DNA from: an uncultured Bacteroidales bacterium
GTDB taxonomy: Bacteria > Bacteroidota > Bacteroidia > Bacteroidales > Paludibacteraceae
Assembly: GCA_937901225.1 (NCBI GenBank)
Contig: CALCGX010000054.1
Span: 1-20,427, forward strand
DNA: 20,427 nucleotides
Direction: 5' to 3'
Below the pieces are notes generated by a model. The model was not told the DNA's origin and did no database searches. It was given only the letters and a program-made list of their open reading frames with translations. Positions 1 to 5,791 of this stretch are shown piece by piece. Position numbers and translations under genes: made by a program. How positions within the stretch are numbered: position 1 is the first letter of the stretch; each line of letters starts with the position of its first letter.

Positions 1-42
1 CAAGCAAGTGCGAAAGGGTACATTAAAATTTACGAATGCTAA
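1..42 (+). CDS. rpmB: Ribosomal protein bL28, C-terminal fragment
   Basis: Only the last 13 codons lie in the window; frame 1 reads QASAKGYIKIYEC and stops at TAA 40-42. The AKGY segment near the end and the position directly before rpmG match the usual bL28-bL33 gene pair. bL28 is a protein of the large ribosomal subunit. The stop codon overlaps the strong Shine-Dalgarno sequence of rpmG, so the two are probably cotranscribed and may be translationally linked. The identification rests mostly on gene order, since the visible peptide is short. Confidence 0.7.
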   Translation, partial: QASAKGYIKIYEC

Positions 43-54
43 GGAGGAATCGTC
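41..54 (+). promoter_or_regulatory. Strong Shine-Dalgarno sequence of rpmG
   Basis: AAGGAGG at 41-47 lies 7 bases before the ATG at 55, a perfect match to the anti-SD. This is notable because most other starts in the window (DUF4295 at 275, 1437, 4274, 11834, 15176) have no SD, as is usual in Bacteroidota. It overlaps the rpmB stop codon. Confidence 0.75.
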
Positions 55-243
55 ATGGCAAAGAAAACTAAAGAAGCACGTGTCCAAGTAATCTTGGAGT
101 GCACCGAGCACAAGGCCAGCGGTATGCCAGGAACTTCGCGCTACATCACCACGAAGAACCGCAAAAACACTCCTGATCGTTTGGAGTTGAAGAAGTACAA
201 TCCGATCCTCAAGAAGTACACAGTACACAAGGAGATCAAGTAA
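55..243 (+). CDS. rpmG: Ribosomal protein bL33
   Basis: The 62-residue product is the full length of bacterial bL33, a small basic protein of the large ribosomal subunit near the E site. It begins MAKKTKEARVQVILECTEHK and has the conserved SRYITTKNRKNTPDRLELKKY core with Lys-rich C-terminal half. Of the paired cysteines of zinc-binding bL33 only one (Cys16) remains, so this is the Cys-poor, zinc-independent type. The start is fixed by the strong SD at 41-47. It sits 12 bases after rpmB and 31 bases before the DUF4295 gene on the same strand, and the three form one ribosomal operon ending at the terminator at 448-483. Confidence 0.95.
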   Translation: MAKKTKEARVQVILECTEHKASGMPGTSRYITTKNRKNTPDRLELKKYNPILKKYTVHKEIK

Positions 244-274
244 TTAACCCCTAAATTAAGAAAGGCTTAGAACT

Positions 275-427
275 ATGGCAAAGAAAGCGGTCGCTACATT
301 GCACACTGGTAACGCAGGTCGTAACCACACTAAGTGCATCAAGATGGTGAAGAGCCCTAAAACGGGTGCTTACATCTTCCAAGAGGAAATCGTTGAGAAC
401 GAGAAAGTTGCAGCTTACTTCAAGTAA
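275..427 (+). CDS. DUF4295 small basic protein, probable ribosomal protein
   Basis: This 50-residue ORF starts MAKKAVATLHTGN and contains the family signature IKMVKSPKTGAYIFQEEI, which I recognise as DUF4295. The family is confined to Bacteroidota and always sits next to rpmG. From memory, a Flavobacterium ribosome structure placed a DUF4295 protein on the large subunit (named bL38); that assignment should be checked. There is no Shine-Dalgarno sequence, only the A-rich leader ending AGAACT. It is the last gene of the operon, with the stop at 425-427 and the terminator 20 bases on. In many Bacteroidota ftsY follows here, but in this genome it does not. Confidence 0.9.
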   Translation: MAKKAVATLHTGNAGRNHTKCIKMVKSPKTGAYIFQEEIVENEKVAAYFK

Positions 428-447
428 GAACGAGCAATAAGAGAAAG

Positions 448-483
448 ACAACGCCTACAGTAATGTGGGCGTTGTTTTTTTTT
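448..483 (+). terminator. Rho-independent terminator of the rpmB-rpmG-DUF4295 operon
   Basis: ACAACGCCTAC (448-458) pairs with GTGGGCGTTGT (465-475) to give an 11-bp stem with one T-G wobble and a 6-base loop, followed by a run of nine T. Confidence 0.9.
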
Positions 484-697
484 GTTTACGGTGATTTCTT
501 TTGGGAACAAAAATACGCTTCGCAAGCGAGCTACAAAAATAAATAAAAATCACAGGAATTGTATTGAAAGACAACGTAGACAATTATAATAGACAATTAA
601 GACAATTGCATTATGTAAAAAAATGGATTGTTCACTACCAAAATTAAAAACAATTAGTGTCAATTGCAATGTCAATTCATGTCAATTCGAGGTGAAG

Positions 698-753
698 TTT
701 TGTTTTTGGCTCATAAGAATGCAACACGTTGCATTGGTGACCCAAAACAAAAT
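698..753. repeat. Hairpin of repeat copy A
   Basis: The outer stem pairs 698-713 with 738-752. The inner palindrome ATGCAACACGTTGCAT is at 719-734. This copy has C instead of G at the third base of GGGTCA, leaving one unpaired position in the outer stem. Confidence 0.8.
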
Positions 754-870
754 GGATTCTCTATTAAACAAAAATACGCTTCGCTATAAAAATATATAAA
801 AATCGGGGGTGATTATTTTAAGACAATGATTGTCAATTATCGTGTCAATTATTGTCAATTCGAGGTGAAG

Positions 871-926
871 TTTTGTTTTTGGGTCATAAGAATGCAACAT
901 GTTGCATTAGTGACCCAAAACAAAAT
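871..926. repeat. Hairpin of repeat copy B
   Basis: The outer stem pairs TTTTGTTTTTGGGTCA (871-886) with TGACCCAAAACAAAA (911-925). The inner ATGCAACATGTTGCAT (892-907) is a perfect 16-base palindrome. Confidence 0.8.
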
Positions 927-1048
927 GGATTCTCTATTAAACAAAAATACGGCACACTGTGCCTACAAAAATAAGAAAAATCAAGGGATATATTTTAAAG
1001 ACAATTATTGTCAATTGCAATGTCAATTTATGTCAATTCGAGGTGAAG

Positions 1049-1104
1049 TTTTGTTTTTGGGTCATAAGAATGCAGCACGCTGCATTGGTGACCCAAAACA
1101 AAAT
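1049..1104. repeat. Hairpin of repeat copy C
   Basis: The outer stem is as in copy B. The inner palindrome at 1070-1085 reads ATGCAGCACGCTGCAT. Compared with copies A and B, an A-T pair has become G-C on both arms together, a compensatory change. Confidence 0.8.
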
Positions 1105-1280
1105 TTAGTGAACAGTGGAGGGTGGATATAATAGGGTGGAGTTGTGCTCCTTGCCCTTTGGACAGAAATCTTATGAATCTCATTATCATCGCTTGTTCCT
1201 AGGCACTCCGTAATGAATTGCCACCGCTCCTTCGCGCGCTCGTCGCTGAATCTTAAATAAGAATAGTAGGACGGATTGCT
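1062..1280 (-). pseudogene. Possible gene remnant without a start codon
   Basis: A minus-strand frame is open for 72 codons from 1280 (just after a TAG at 1281-1283) to TGA at 1062-1064. There is no ATG until codon 66. The first ~55 codons have a protein-like composition (FSDERAKERWQFITECLG, then DDNEIHKISVQRAR), and the last ones run into the hairpin of repeat copy C. I do not recognise the family. It may be the 3' end of a broken gene, a piece of the element that carries the repeats, or a chance open frame. Nothing else is evident between 1106 and 1348. Confidence 0.25.
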
Positions 1281-1348
1281 CTAACAGCTTGAATGGGGTA
1301 ATGCAAGAGGGAAAAAAGTGAAAATTGTGTAGTATTAGACTAAAATGC

Positions 1349-1379
1349 TTGCATATATGCTTTTTTTTTGCTACCTTTG
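1349..1379 (+). promoter_or_regulatory. Bacteroidota-type promoter of the lipid kinase gene
   Basis: The -33 element TTGCATAT starts at 1349 and the -7 element TACCTTTG is at 1372-1379, separated by 20 bases including a T-run. Transcription would start near 1385, about 50 bases before the ATG at 1437. This rules out the longer reading frame that begins with a TTG inside the promoter. Confidence 0.85.
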
Positions 1380-1436
1380 CAGAGTATTTGTGGATTGATA
1401 TGGGTGGAAGTCGTTAATAAGTTATTGCAAAACACT

Positions 1437-2378
1437 ATGTTAGGAATTATTATTAACCCTAAATCAGGTAAGAAGGCGTTTCGTATGCAACGCCTATACC
1501 TATGGAAACTGCTGAAAGCAAGACGTCAGCCATTTATATATCGAGTGACAAAATATGCTAACCACGCGATAGAACTCGCGCGCGAGCTGGTGGAGGAGAA
1601 GGGTTGTACGCAAATCTTAGTATTAGGCGGTGATGGAACGCTTAGCGAGGTGATCAACGGTATTATGCGTGCGGAGCTCACGCCTGAGCAACGCGCGAAG
1701 ATACAGTTTGGACTGATGCCACGCGGTACGGGCAATGATTTTGCACGCCACTGGGGATTGAACAAAGACTTTAAGCGTTCGCTGGATATATTCTTTAAAG
1801 GACATAGCAAGCCAATTGATGTGGGCTGCGTGACCTACTGGCGCAACAATATAGAGCATCATCGCTATTTTATCAATTCGTTGGGATTTGGCATTGAGCC
1901 GATGTGCTGTAGATATGCTGAGAAATTGAAGTATTATATTGGTAGTCACCATGTTAACTATTTCTTTGCACTCATATGGTCGCTGACGAAATATAAGAAT
2001 CCACACTTGCGATTGGATGTGGATGGCAAGACGGTGGTGGAGGGAAAGATGTTTGTCACCAGTATTGCGAATGGTTCGTATGTGGGTGGCGGTATGAAAC
2101 TGAATCCCGATGCAGATCCATGTGACGGCGTGCTGCATGCGATGTTCTTAACACCACCTTCGTTCAAAGAGATTTGTCAAGCCGTGCCTCGCTTGTTTGA
2201 CGGGCGTTTGCATGAGTTGCCATTTATCCATCCAATAGTGTCGGATAACATACTGATGCACACGAAGAAGCACCAGTCGTTTGAGGCCGATGGCATTGTG
2301 ATGGACGTGAGTGGTCCATGCCAGGTGACCTGCATGAAAGGGGCGTTGCAGATGATAGTTCCGAGTCAGCATTGCTGA
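1437..2378 (+). CDS. Diacylglycerol kinase-like lipid kinase
   Basis: The 313-residue protein belongs to the DAGK catalytic family (DgkB/YegS type), cytosolic or membrane-associated enzymes that phosphorylate diacylglycerol or related lipids with ATP. The N-terminal domain has IIINPKSG (residues 4-11), the nucleotide-binding GGDGT (64-68) followed by LSEVING, and PRGTGNDFAR (95-104). The C-terminal half has the family's GGGMKLNPDADPCDG segment and a typical beta-sandwich ending. The ATG at 1437 is chosen because the promoter lies just upstream and the domain begins directly at residue 2. The gene stands alone, with its own promoter on one side and short-hairpin repeats between it and a convergent gene on the other. 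The exact lipid substrate cannot be read from the sequence. Confidence 0.88.
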   Translation: MLGIIINPKSGKKAFRMQRLYLWKLLKARRQPFIYRVTKYANHAIELARELVEEKGCTQILVLGGDGTLSEVINGIMRAELTPEQRAKIQFGLMPRGTGNDFARHWGLNKDFKRSLDIFFKGHSKPIDVGCVTYWRNNIEHHRYFINSLGFGIEPMCCRYAEKLKYYIGSHHVNYFFALIWSLTKYKNPHLRLDVDGKTVVEGKMFVTSIANGSYVGGGMKLNPDADPCDGVLHAMFLTPPSFKEICQAVPRLFDGRLHELPFIHPIVSDNILMHTKKHQSFEADGIVMDVSGPCQVTCMKGALQMIVPSQHC

Positions 2379-2438
2379 CAGGACGCTGCGCTGTAGGACG
2401 GCTTCGCCTGTAGATCGCTACGCTGTAGATGGTAGTGA
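2379..2438. repeat. Spacer of TAG-rich units with small GC hairpins
   Basis: The whole gap between two convergent genes consists of units of the form TGTAGATCG followed by a small GC-rich inverted repeat: CGCTGCG, then GGCTTCGCC, then CGCTACG, ending TGTAGATGGTAG. The same units occur at 2663-2731 and 8402-8470. The short stems could fold on either strand, but there is no T-run of a standard terminator. Confidence 0.75.
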
Positions 2439-3266
2439 TTAGAGGCTGGCGGCGAAGGATTCTGCTTCGGAGAGTTGGGCGATCTTGCCTACATCCATCA
2501 TACGGTAATTCTCGGGGATAAAAGCCCTGAGAATTTCTTTTTCTGCAATACTGAGGTAGAGGTCAATGAGCGAGAACTTATCGCCTTTCTCAGCAACTAC
2601 CTTATCCATCACATCAAAGATACGCGGATTGAGCACCTGCATGCCGGAGAAGGCGAGGGGGGATAGATCGCTGCGCTGTAGTTGGTAGGTCGGCTTCGCC
2701 TGTAGGTCGGCTTCGCCTGTAGGTGGTAGAATGTTGAGTGAGGATACTAAAGAGGCGGGGCGGACTTCGCCAGTGGCGATGTTGGTCCAACCACAGAGGC
2801 GATTGGTCTCGTCGAAGAGTAAATAGCGCTGCGTATCACGTGGGCTGACTACGACTACGCCTATCTCCTCGGGATTATACGCCTGGAGCAGGGTAGGGAG
2901 GTCGATGTTGGAGAGGATGTCAACGTTGCAGATGAGGATGGGCGATGAGGCGATAAGGCTATTAGGCGATGAGGTTAGTAATTCTTTGGCCTTGCGTAGG
3001 CCGCCACCCGTTTCGAGCAGCATATCGCGCTCGTCGCTTACGGCGATACGACAACCGAAGTTGTCGTTATCGCGTAAGTAGTTGATAATCATATCGGGAA
3101 AATGGTGGACATTCACCACAATGTCGGTGATACCTGCCGCCTTGAGGCGCTCGATCTGCCACTGGAGTAGGGTCTTGCCTGCGAGTGGCACAAGTGCCTT
3201 AGGCAGGGTGTCGGTCAGCGGTTTGAGGCGTGTGCCCAAGCCCGCGGCGAAGATCATGGCTCTCAT
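2439..3266 (-). CDS. MurU-like sugar-1-phosphate nucleotidyltransferase
   Basis: This 275-residue cytosolic enzyme of the NTP_transferase family joins a sugar-1-phosphate to a nucleotide. The glycine-rich nucleotide loop AAGLGTRLKPLT (7-18) with Lys23, LETGGG (84-89) and the metal-site Asp in NVDI (114-117) are all present. The closest family in length and motifs is MurU, which makes UDP-MurNAc from MurNAc-1-phosphate in cell-wall recycling; a mannose-1-phosphate guanylyltransferase is the alternative. An AmgK-like kinase gene lies across the tRNA, which supports MurU. Its ATG overlaps the upstream gene's TGA (ATGA at 3263-3266), so translation is coupled. Residues about 98-108 and 171-202 look like insertions made of repeat DNA. 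The second contains three hairpin units read in frame. Confidence 0.82.
   Translation of the reverse strand: MRAMIFAAGLGTRLKPLTDTLPKALVPLAGKTLLQWQIERLKAAGITDIVVNVHHFPDMIINYLRDNDNFGCRIAVSDERDMLLETGGGLRKAKELLTSSPNSLIASSPILICNVDILSNIDLPTLLQAYNPEEIGVVVVSPRDTQRYLLFDETNRLCGWTNIATGEVRPASLVSSLNILPPTGEADLQAKPTYQLQRSDLSPLAFSGMQVLNPRIFDVMDKVVAEKGDKFSLIDLYLSIAEKEILRAFIPENYRMMDVGKIAQLSEAESFAASL
2663..2731. repeat. Small-hairpin repeat units inside a coding sequence
   Basis: On the plus strand the segment reads TAGATCGCTGCGCTGTAG, then two exact tandem 17-bp units TCGGCTTCGCCTGTAGG, then TGGTAGAATG. These are the units found in the spacers at 2379-2438 and 8402-8470. Here they lie within the nucleotidyltransferase gene and are translated on the minus strand as part of residues about 180-200. 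Because 17 is not a multiple of 3, the two units code different peptides (GEADLQ, then AKPTYQ). The minus strand of the unit has no stop codon. Confidence 0.8.
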
Positions 3267-3928
3267 GCTGGCTCTTCTGTGGTAGGTTGATCGTCTTCCT
3301 CAACGATGCTATCGCGTTTGAGGTCCTCGTAGAAAGCACTACGTGCTGCTTGCTGATATGGCTCAACGAATAATATACCAAGACCTAAGGTGAAGATGCT
3401 GAGTATGATCCAACCGATGAAGGTAAGGTCGAGCACAAAGAGCTCCCACTTGTGTCCGCGCATCATTTCGCGACTGATCTTCATCGCTTCGCGTACAGAG
3501 AGCTCTGGATAGTCGTAGAGCAGGTAAGGAACCATGCAGTAGGCGTATGCCAAGATGATGGCGCCGATACCAAGGGTAACGATACCAATCAAAAGGGTGA
3601 GAATCATGATTAATAATCCTGCCAAGAAGAAGCGACCGAACTGCTTGCTGACGATTTGCCATGTAGCATTCCACCAATTCTCGTCTTCGCTGCGCAGGGC
3701 ACGAAGTAGCACGTTGTAGAAGGCATACTGGATAGGCAGGATGAGCAGCGTAGCCAATGACGACATATTGGTAAAGGCTGCGAACTCAGGGTGGAGTGTG
3801 CCTAATGCTGAAGGGGCACTAAGGAGCAATGCTAAACCAAGAAGCACTGCTTGGATGATAGCAGCCTCGCCCCAACGGTTTTGGAGCACCTCGCGCGCTT
3901 GTGCGCGGTATTGAGAAGGAGTTTTCAT
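3263..3928 (-). CDS. DUF975 family integral membrane protein
   Basis: The 221-residue protein has several hydrophobic helices and the family's conserved C-terminal part: YLLYDYPELSVREAMKIS, MMRGHKWELF, LTFIGWIILSIFTLGLGILFVEPY and an ending AFYEDLKRD, followed by an acidic tail. It begins MKTPSQYRAQAREVLQNRWG, the usual DUF975 start with AL.G.WG. The ATG at 3928 is preferred to an upstream TTG because the TTG belongs to the -33 promoter element. It is the first gene of a two-gene operon with the nucleotidyltransferase, joined by a 4-base overlap. The family's molecular role is not established, and the partnership with a cell-wall sugar enzyme is only suggestive. Confidence 0.85.
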   Translation of the reverse strand: MKTPSQYRAQAREVLQNRWGEAAIIQAVLLGLALLLSAPSALGTLHPEFAAFTNMSSLATLLILPIQYAFYNVLLRALRSEDENWWNATWQIVSKQFGRFFLAGLLIMILTLLIGIVTLGIGAIILAYAYCMVPYLLYDYPELSVREAMKISREMMRGHKWELFVLDLTFIGWIILSIFTLGLGILFVEPYQQAARSAFYEDLKRDSIVEEDDQPTTEEPA

Positions 3929-3963
3929 AATGATAATGAGTTTGTGAGTTTGTATTTTGCTTG

Positions 3964-3994
3964 CAAAGTTACGGATTTTTTGGGAGATATGCAA
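3964..3994 (-). promoter_or_regulatory. Promoter of the DUF975-nucleotidyltransferase operon
   Basis: On the minus strand TTGCATAT (from 3994) is followed after 20 bases by TAACTTTG (3971-3964). The predicted start is about 30 bases upstream of the ATG at 3928. It is back-to-back with the tRNA promoter at 4021. Confidence 0.85.
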
Positions 3995-4020
3995 GAATTA
4001 TGTATTTTTTTTCAAAAATA

Positions 4021-4052
4021 TTTGGTTATGTCAAAAAAAAGCAGTACCTTTG
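4021..4052 (+). promoter_or_regulatory. Promoter of tRNA-Lys
   Basis: TTTG at 4021-4024 and TACCTTTG at 4045-4052 are spaced by 20 bases. The block GCAGTACCTTTGCA with its preceding A-run recurs almost unchanged at the outgoing promoter at 20370-20401. Confidence 0.85.
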
Positions 4053-4075
4053 CACCCGCTTTTGAAAAAGAGCAC

Positions 4076-4148
4076 GTCTTCCTAGCTCAGTTGGTAGAGC
4101 AACTGACTCTTAATCAGTGGGTCCAGGGTTCGAGTCCCTGGGAGGACA
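4076..4148 (+). tRNA. tRNA-Lys (anticodon CTT)
   Basis: A complete cloverleaf can be drawn. The acceptor GTCTTCC pairs with GGAGGAC (one G-T). The D arm is GCTCAGTTGGTAGAGC. The anticodon stem ACTGA/TCAGT holds the loop CTCTTAA, giving anticodon CTT for AAG. The T arm is CAGGGTTCGAGTCCCTG. The discriminator base is A and the 3' CCA is not encoded. It has its own promoter and terminator. Confidence 0.96.
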
Positions 4149-4150
4149 CA

Positions 4151-4180
4151 AAAGACATCCGATAGGGTGTCTTTTTTTTT
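4151..4180 (+). terminator. Terminator of tRNA-Lys
   Basis: AAAGACATCC pairs with GGGTGTCTTT (10 bp, one T-G wobble) around the loop GATA, followed by a run of T, two bases after the tRNA. Confidence 0.9.
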
Positions 4181-4218
4181 GTGTATTTTAGGAAATGTAT
4201 AAAAATCTTTGATTTTTC

Positions 4219-4249
4219 TTGCGTATATTCGTTTTTTTTACTACCTTTG
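4219..4249 (+). promoter_or_regulatory. Promoter of the kinase-RapZ gene
   Basis: TTGCGTAT from 4219 and TACCTTTG at 4242-4249 with 20 bases between them. The leader to the ATG at 4274 is about 20 bases and has no Shine-Dalgarno sequence. Confidence 0.87.
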
Positions 4250-4273
4250 TAGCCTATTTTACATTGGATAACT

Positions 4274-5749
4274 ATGGCACAATCATTAAGTCTATTATTT
4301 TTTGAAGCAACGGGTAAGAAAGCAGGTGAACAAACAGCGTTGACAGCTTCGGGTAGCAATCGCAGATATTACCGCATAGAGAGTGAAGATAAAACCACTT
4401 CGCTCATTGGGGTGCAGGGTACTTCGAAGGATGAGAATCATGCGTTTCTCTATATGGCAGAGCATTTTATGAAGAAAGGGCTGAATGTGCCTAAGGTGCT
4501 GGCGGTGAGCGATGATGAGATGAACTATGTACAGCAAGATTTGGGCAATGTGCTGCTGTTTGACTATATCGCAGAGGGTAGAAAGACGGGTGTGTTCAGC
4601 GCGAAAGAGAAGGATATGTTGCGCGAGACGATGCGTGCGTTGGCGCGTTTCCAAGTGACTGGTGCAGAGGAGTTTGACTTTAAACAATGTTATCCACAGC
4701 CTGAGTTTAACTTGCGTTCTATCTTGTGGGATTTGAACTACTTTAAGTATTGCTTCTTGAAGGCAACCGGCTTGGAGTTTCAGGAAGATAAATTGGAGAA
4801 CGAGTTTGAGCGTTTGGCATATATCCTATTGCAAAACAGGATGAATGCGTTTATGTACCGCGATTTCCAATCGCGTAATGTGATGGTGGTGGAGAAAGTG
4901 GTGGAGAGTTCAGACGGTTCAGAAATTCGGGAAGTGGTGCCATACTTTATTGATTTCCAAGGGGGAAGAAAAGGTCCGGTGTTCTATGATGTGGCATCGT
5001 TCCTCTGGCAAGCTAAGGCGAACTTCCATCCTGACCTGCGCGAAGAATTGGTGGAGGTATATCTTGAAGAATTGCAGAAGTATATGCCTGTAGATAAAGA
5101 GGTGTTCTATGAAACACTGAAGCACTTTGTGCTGTTCCGCACGATGCAAGTGCTTGGTGCATACGGCTTTAGAGGGTACTTCGAGAAGAAACCCCACTTC
5201 TTGCAATCCATTCCATTTGCGATAGATAACTTGCGTCATCTGCTGAAGCATGCGAGCGAGGATTATCCATACTTGATTGAGGTGCTGCAAAAGATGACGG
5301 AGATGAAGCAGTTTAAGGACGTGGGTGTGCGTAAGCCATTGGTAGTGAGGGTGATGAGTTTCTCGTATAAGAAAGGTATTCCTGCTGACCCTTCGGGCAA
5401 TGGTGGTGGATTTGTGTTTGACTGCCGTGCGGTGAACAACCCTGGTAAGTACGAGCGTTATACCCACTTTACGGGTATGGACGAGCCTGTGATACAGTTC
5501 TTGGAGGAGGACGGCGAGATGCAGCCATTCTTGGAGCAAGCGTATCAGTTGGTGGATTTCTCGGTGAAACGCTATATGGATCGTGGTTTCCAGAACTTGA
5601 TGGTGTCGTTTGGCTGTACAGGCGGACAGCACCGTTCGGTGTATTCGGCGGAGAAGATGGCGCAGCATATCAATGAGAAGTTTGGCGTGGAGGTGCAATT
5701 GATTCACCGCGAGCAGAATATGGAGCGCACGCTTAATGCGAAGGATTAG
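4274..5749 (+). CDS. AmgK-like sugar kinase fused to a RapZ C-terminal domain
   Basis: The 491-residue protein joins two domains. Residues about 1-340 form an aminoglycoside-phosphotransferase/choline-kinase fold with SGSNRRYYRI (about 26-35), the VQQDLGNVLLFDY hinge, the catalytic loop YRDFQSRN (Asp197) and the metal-site FIDFQGG (Asp227). This is the fold of AmgK, which phosphorylates MurNAc or GlcNAc at the anomeric position. Residues about 355-491 match the RapZ C-terminal domain: VMSFSYKKG, FDCRAVNNPG, TGMDEPV and SFGCTGGQHRS (445-455). In E. coli RapZ this domain senses glucosamine-6-phosphate and controls glmS through small RNAs. The N-terminal ATPase half of RapZ is absent. With the MurU-like gene nearby it suggests cell-wall sugar salvage with built-in sensing. 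The true substrate is inferred. Confidence 0.85.
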   Translation: MAQSLSLLFFEATGKKAGEQTALTASGSNRRYYRIESEDKTTSLIGVQGTSKDENHAFLYMAEHFMKKGLNVPKVLAVSDDEMNYVQQDLGNVLLFDYIAEGRKTGVFSAKEKDMLRETMRALARFQVTGAEEFDFKQCYPQPEFNLRSILWDLNYFKYCFLKATGLEFQEDKLENEFERLAYILLQNRMNAFMYRDFQSRNVMVVEKVVESSDGSEIREVVPYFIDFQGGRKGPVFYDVASFLWQAKANFHPDLREELVEVYLEELQKYMPVDKEVFYETLKHFVLFRTMQVLGAYGFRGYFEKKPHFLQSIPFAIDNLRHLLKHASEDYPYLIEVLQKMTEMKQFKDVGVRKPLVVRVMSFSYKKGIPADPSGNGGGFVFDCRAVNNPGKYERYTHFTGMDEPVIQFLEEDGEMQPFLEQAYQLVDFSVKRYMDRGFQNLMVSFGCTGGQHRSVYSAEKMAQHINEKFGVEVQLIHREQNMERTLNAKD

Positions 5750-5791
5750 TGTTGTTTAGTGAACGCTGCGCTGCTGTTTAGTGTTTAGAGC
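5750..5791. repeat. Heptad repeat spacer containing a small hairpin
   Basis: GTTTAGT units (5755-5761, 5776-5782) and GTTTAGA (5783-5789) flank AACGCTGCGCTGCT, so the heptad family and the GC-hairpin family occur together in one 42-base spacer. Three TAG codons lie in it. No promoter is visible, so the next gene is probably cotranscribed. Confidence 0.65.

Larger units (their letters stand above)
484..1120. repeat. Tandem array of ~175-bp hairpin repeats (three copies plus a partial)
   Basis: Three copies follow one another: A about 652-820, B about 822-999 and C about 1000-1105. A partial copy lies at 509-551. Hairpin starts at 698, 871 and 1049 give a period of 173-178 bp. Each copy has TGTCAATT iterons, then CGAGGTGAAG, then a ~56-bp hairpin whose outer arms read TTTTGTTTTTGGGTCA and TGACCCAAAACAAAA around a 16-bp palindrome. 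After this come GGATTCTCTATTAAAC and a slot holding a different small hairpin in each copy. Copy C lacks the distal part. Strand bias and reading frames do not support a protein. It could be a MITE-like or REP-like element, or an array of structured RNAs. Confidence 0.85.

Noticed and set aside
698..1104. Integron attC sites
   Set aside because: There are no gene cassettes between the copies, no integrase gene, and no attC-type end sequences.
484..1105. CRISPR array
   Set aside because: The repeats are about 175 bp with no 30-40-bp unique spacers, and no cas genes are nearby.
826..1131. 101-codon plus-strand ORF across repeat copies B and C
   Set aside because: It is an open frame through the repeat DNA, with repeated peptide segments from the repeat units and low-complexity composition. 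Copy A does not keep the frame.
1173..1203. Tiny ORF coding MNLIIIACS
   Set aside because: Nine codons with no ribosome site and no promoter. It lies antisense to the possible remnant.
1368..1436. Upstream TTG start for the lipid kinase
   Set aside because: This start lies within the promoter -7 element, and the catalytic domain begins right after the ATG at 1437.
2379..2438. Standard Rho-independent terminator
   Set aside because: The GC stems are only 3-5 bp and no T-run follows. They are better explained as the dispersed small-hairpin repeat.
4919..5707. 262-codon minus-strand ORF opposite the kinase-RapZ gene
   Set aside because: It is antisense to well-conserved domains and rich in His and Leu, with no promoter.
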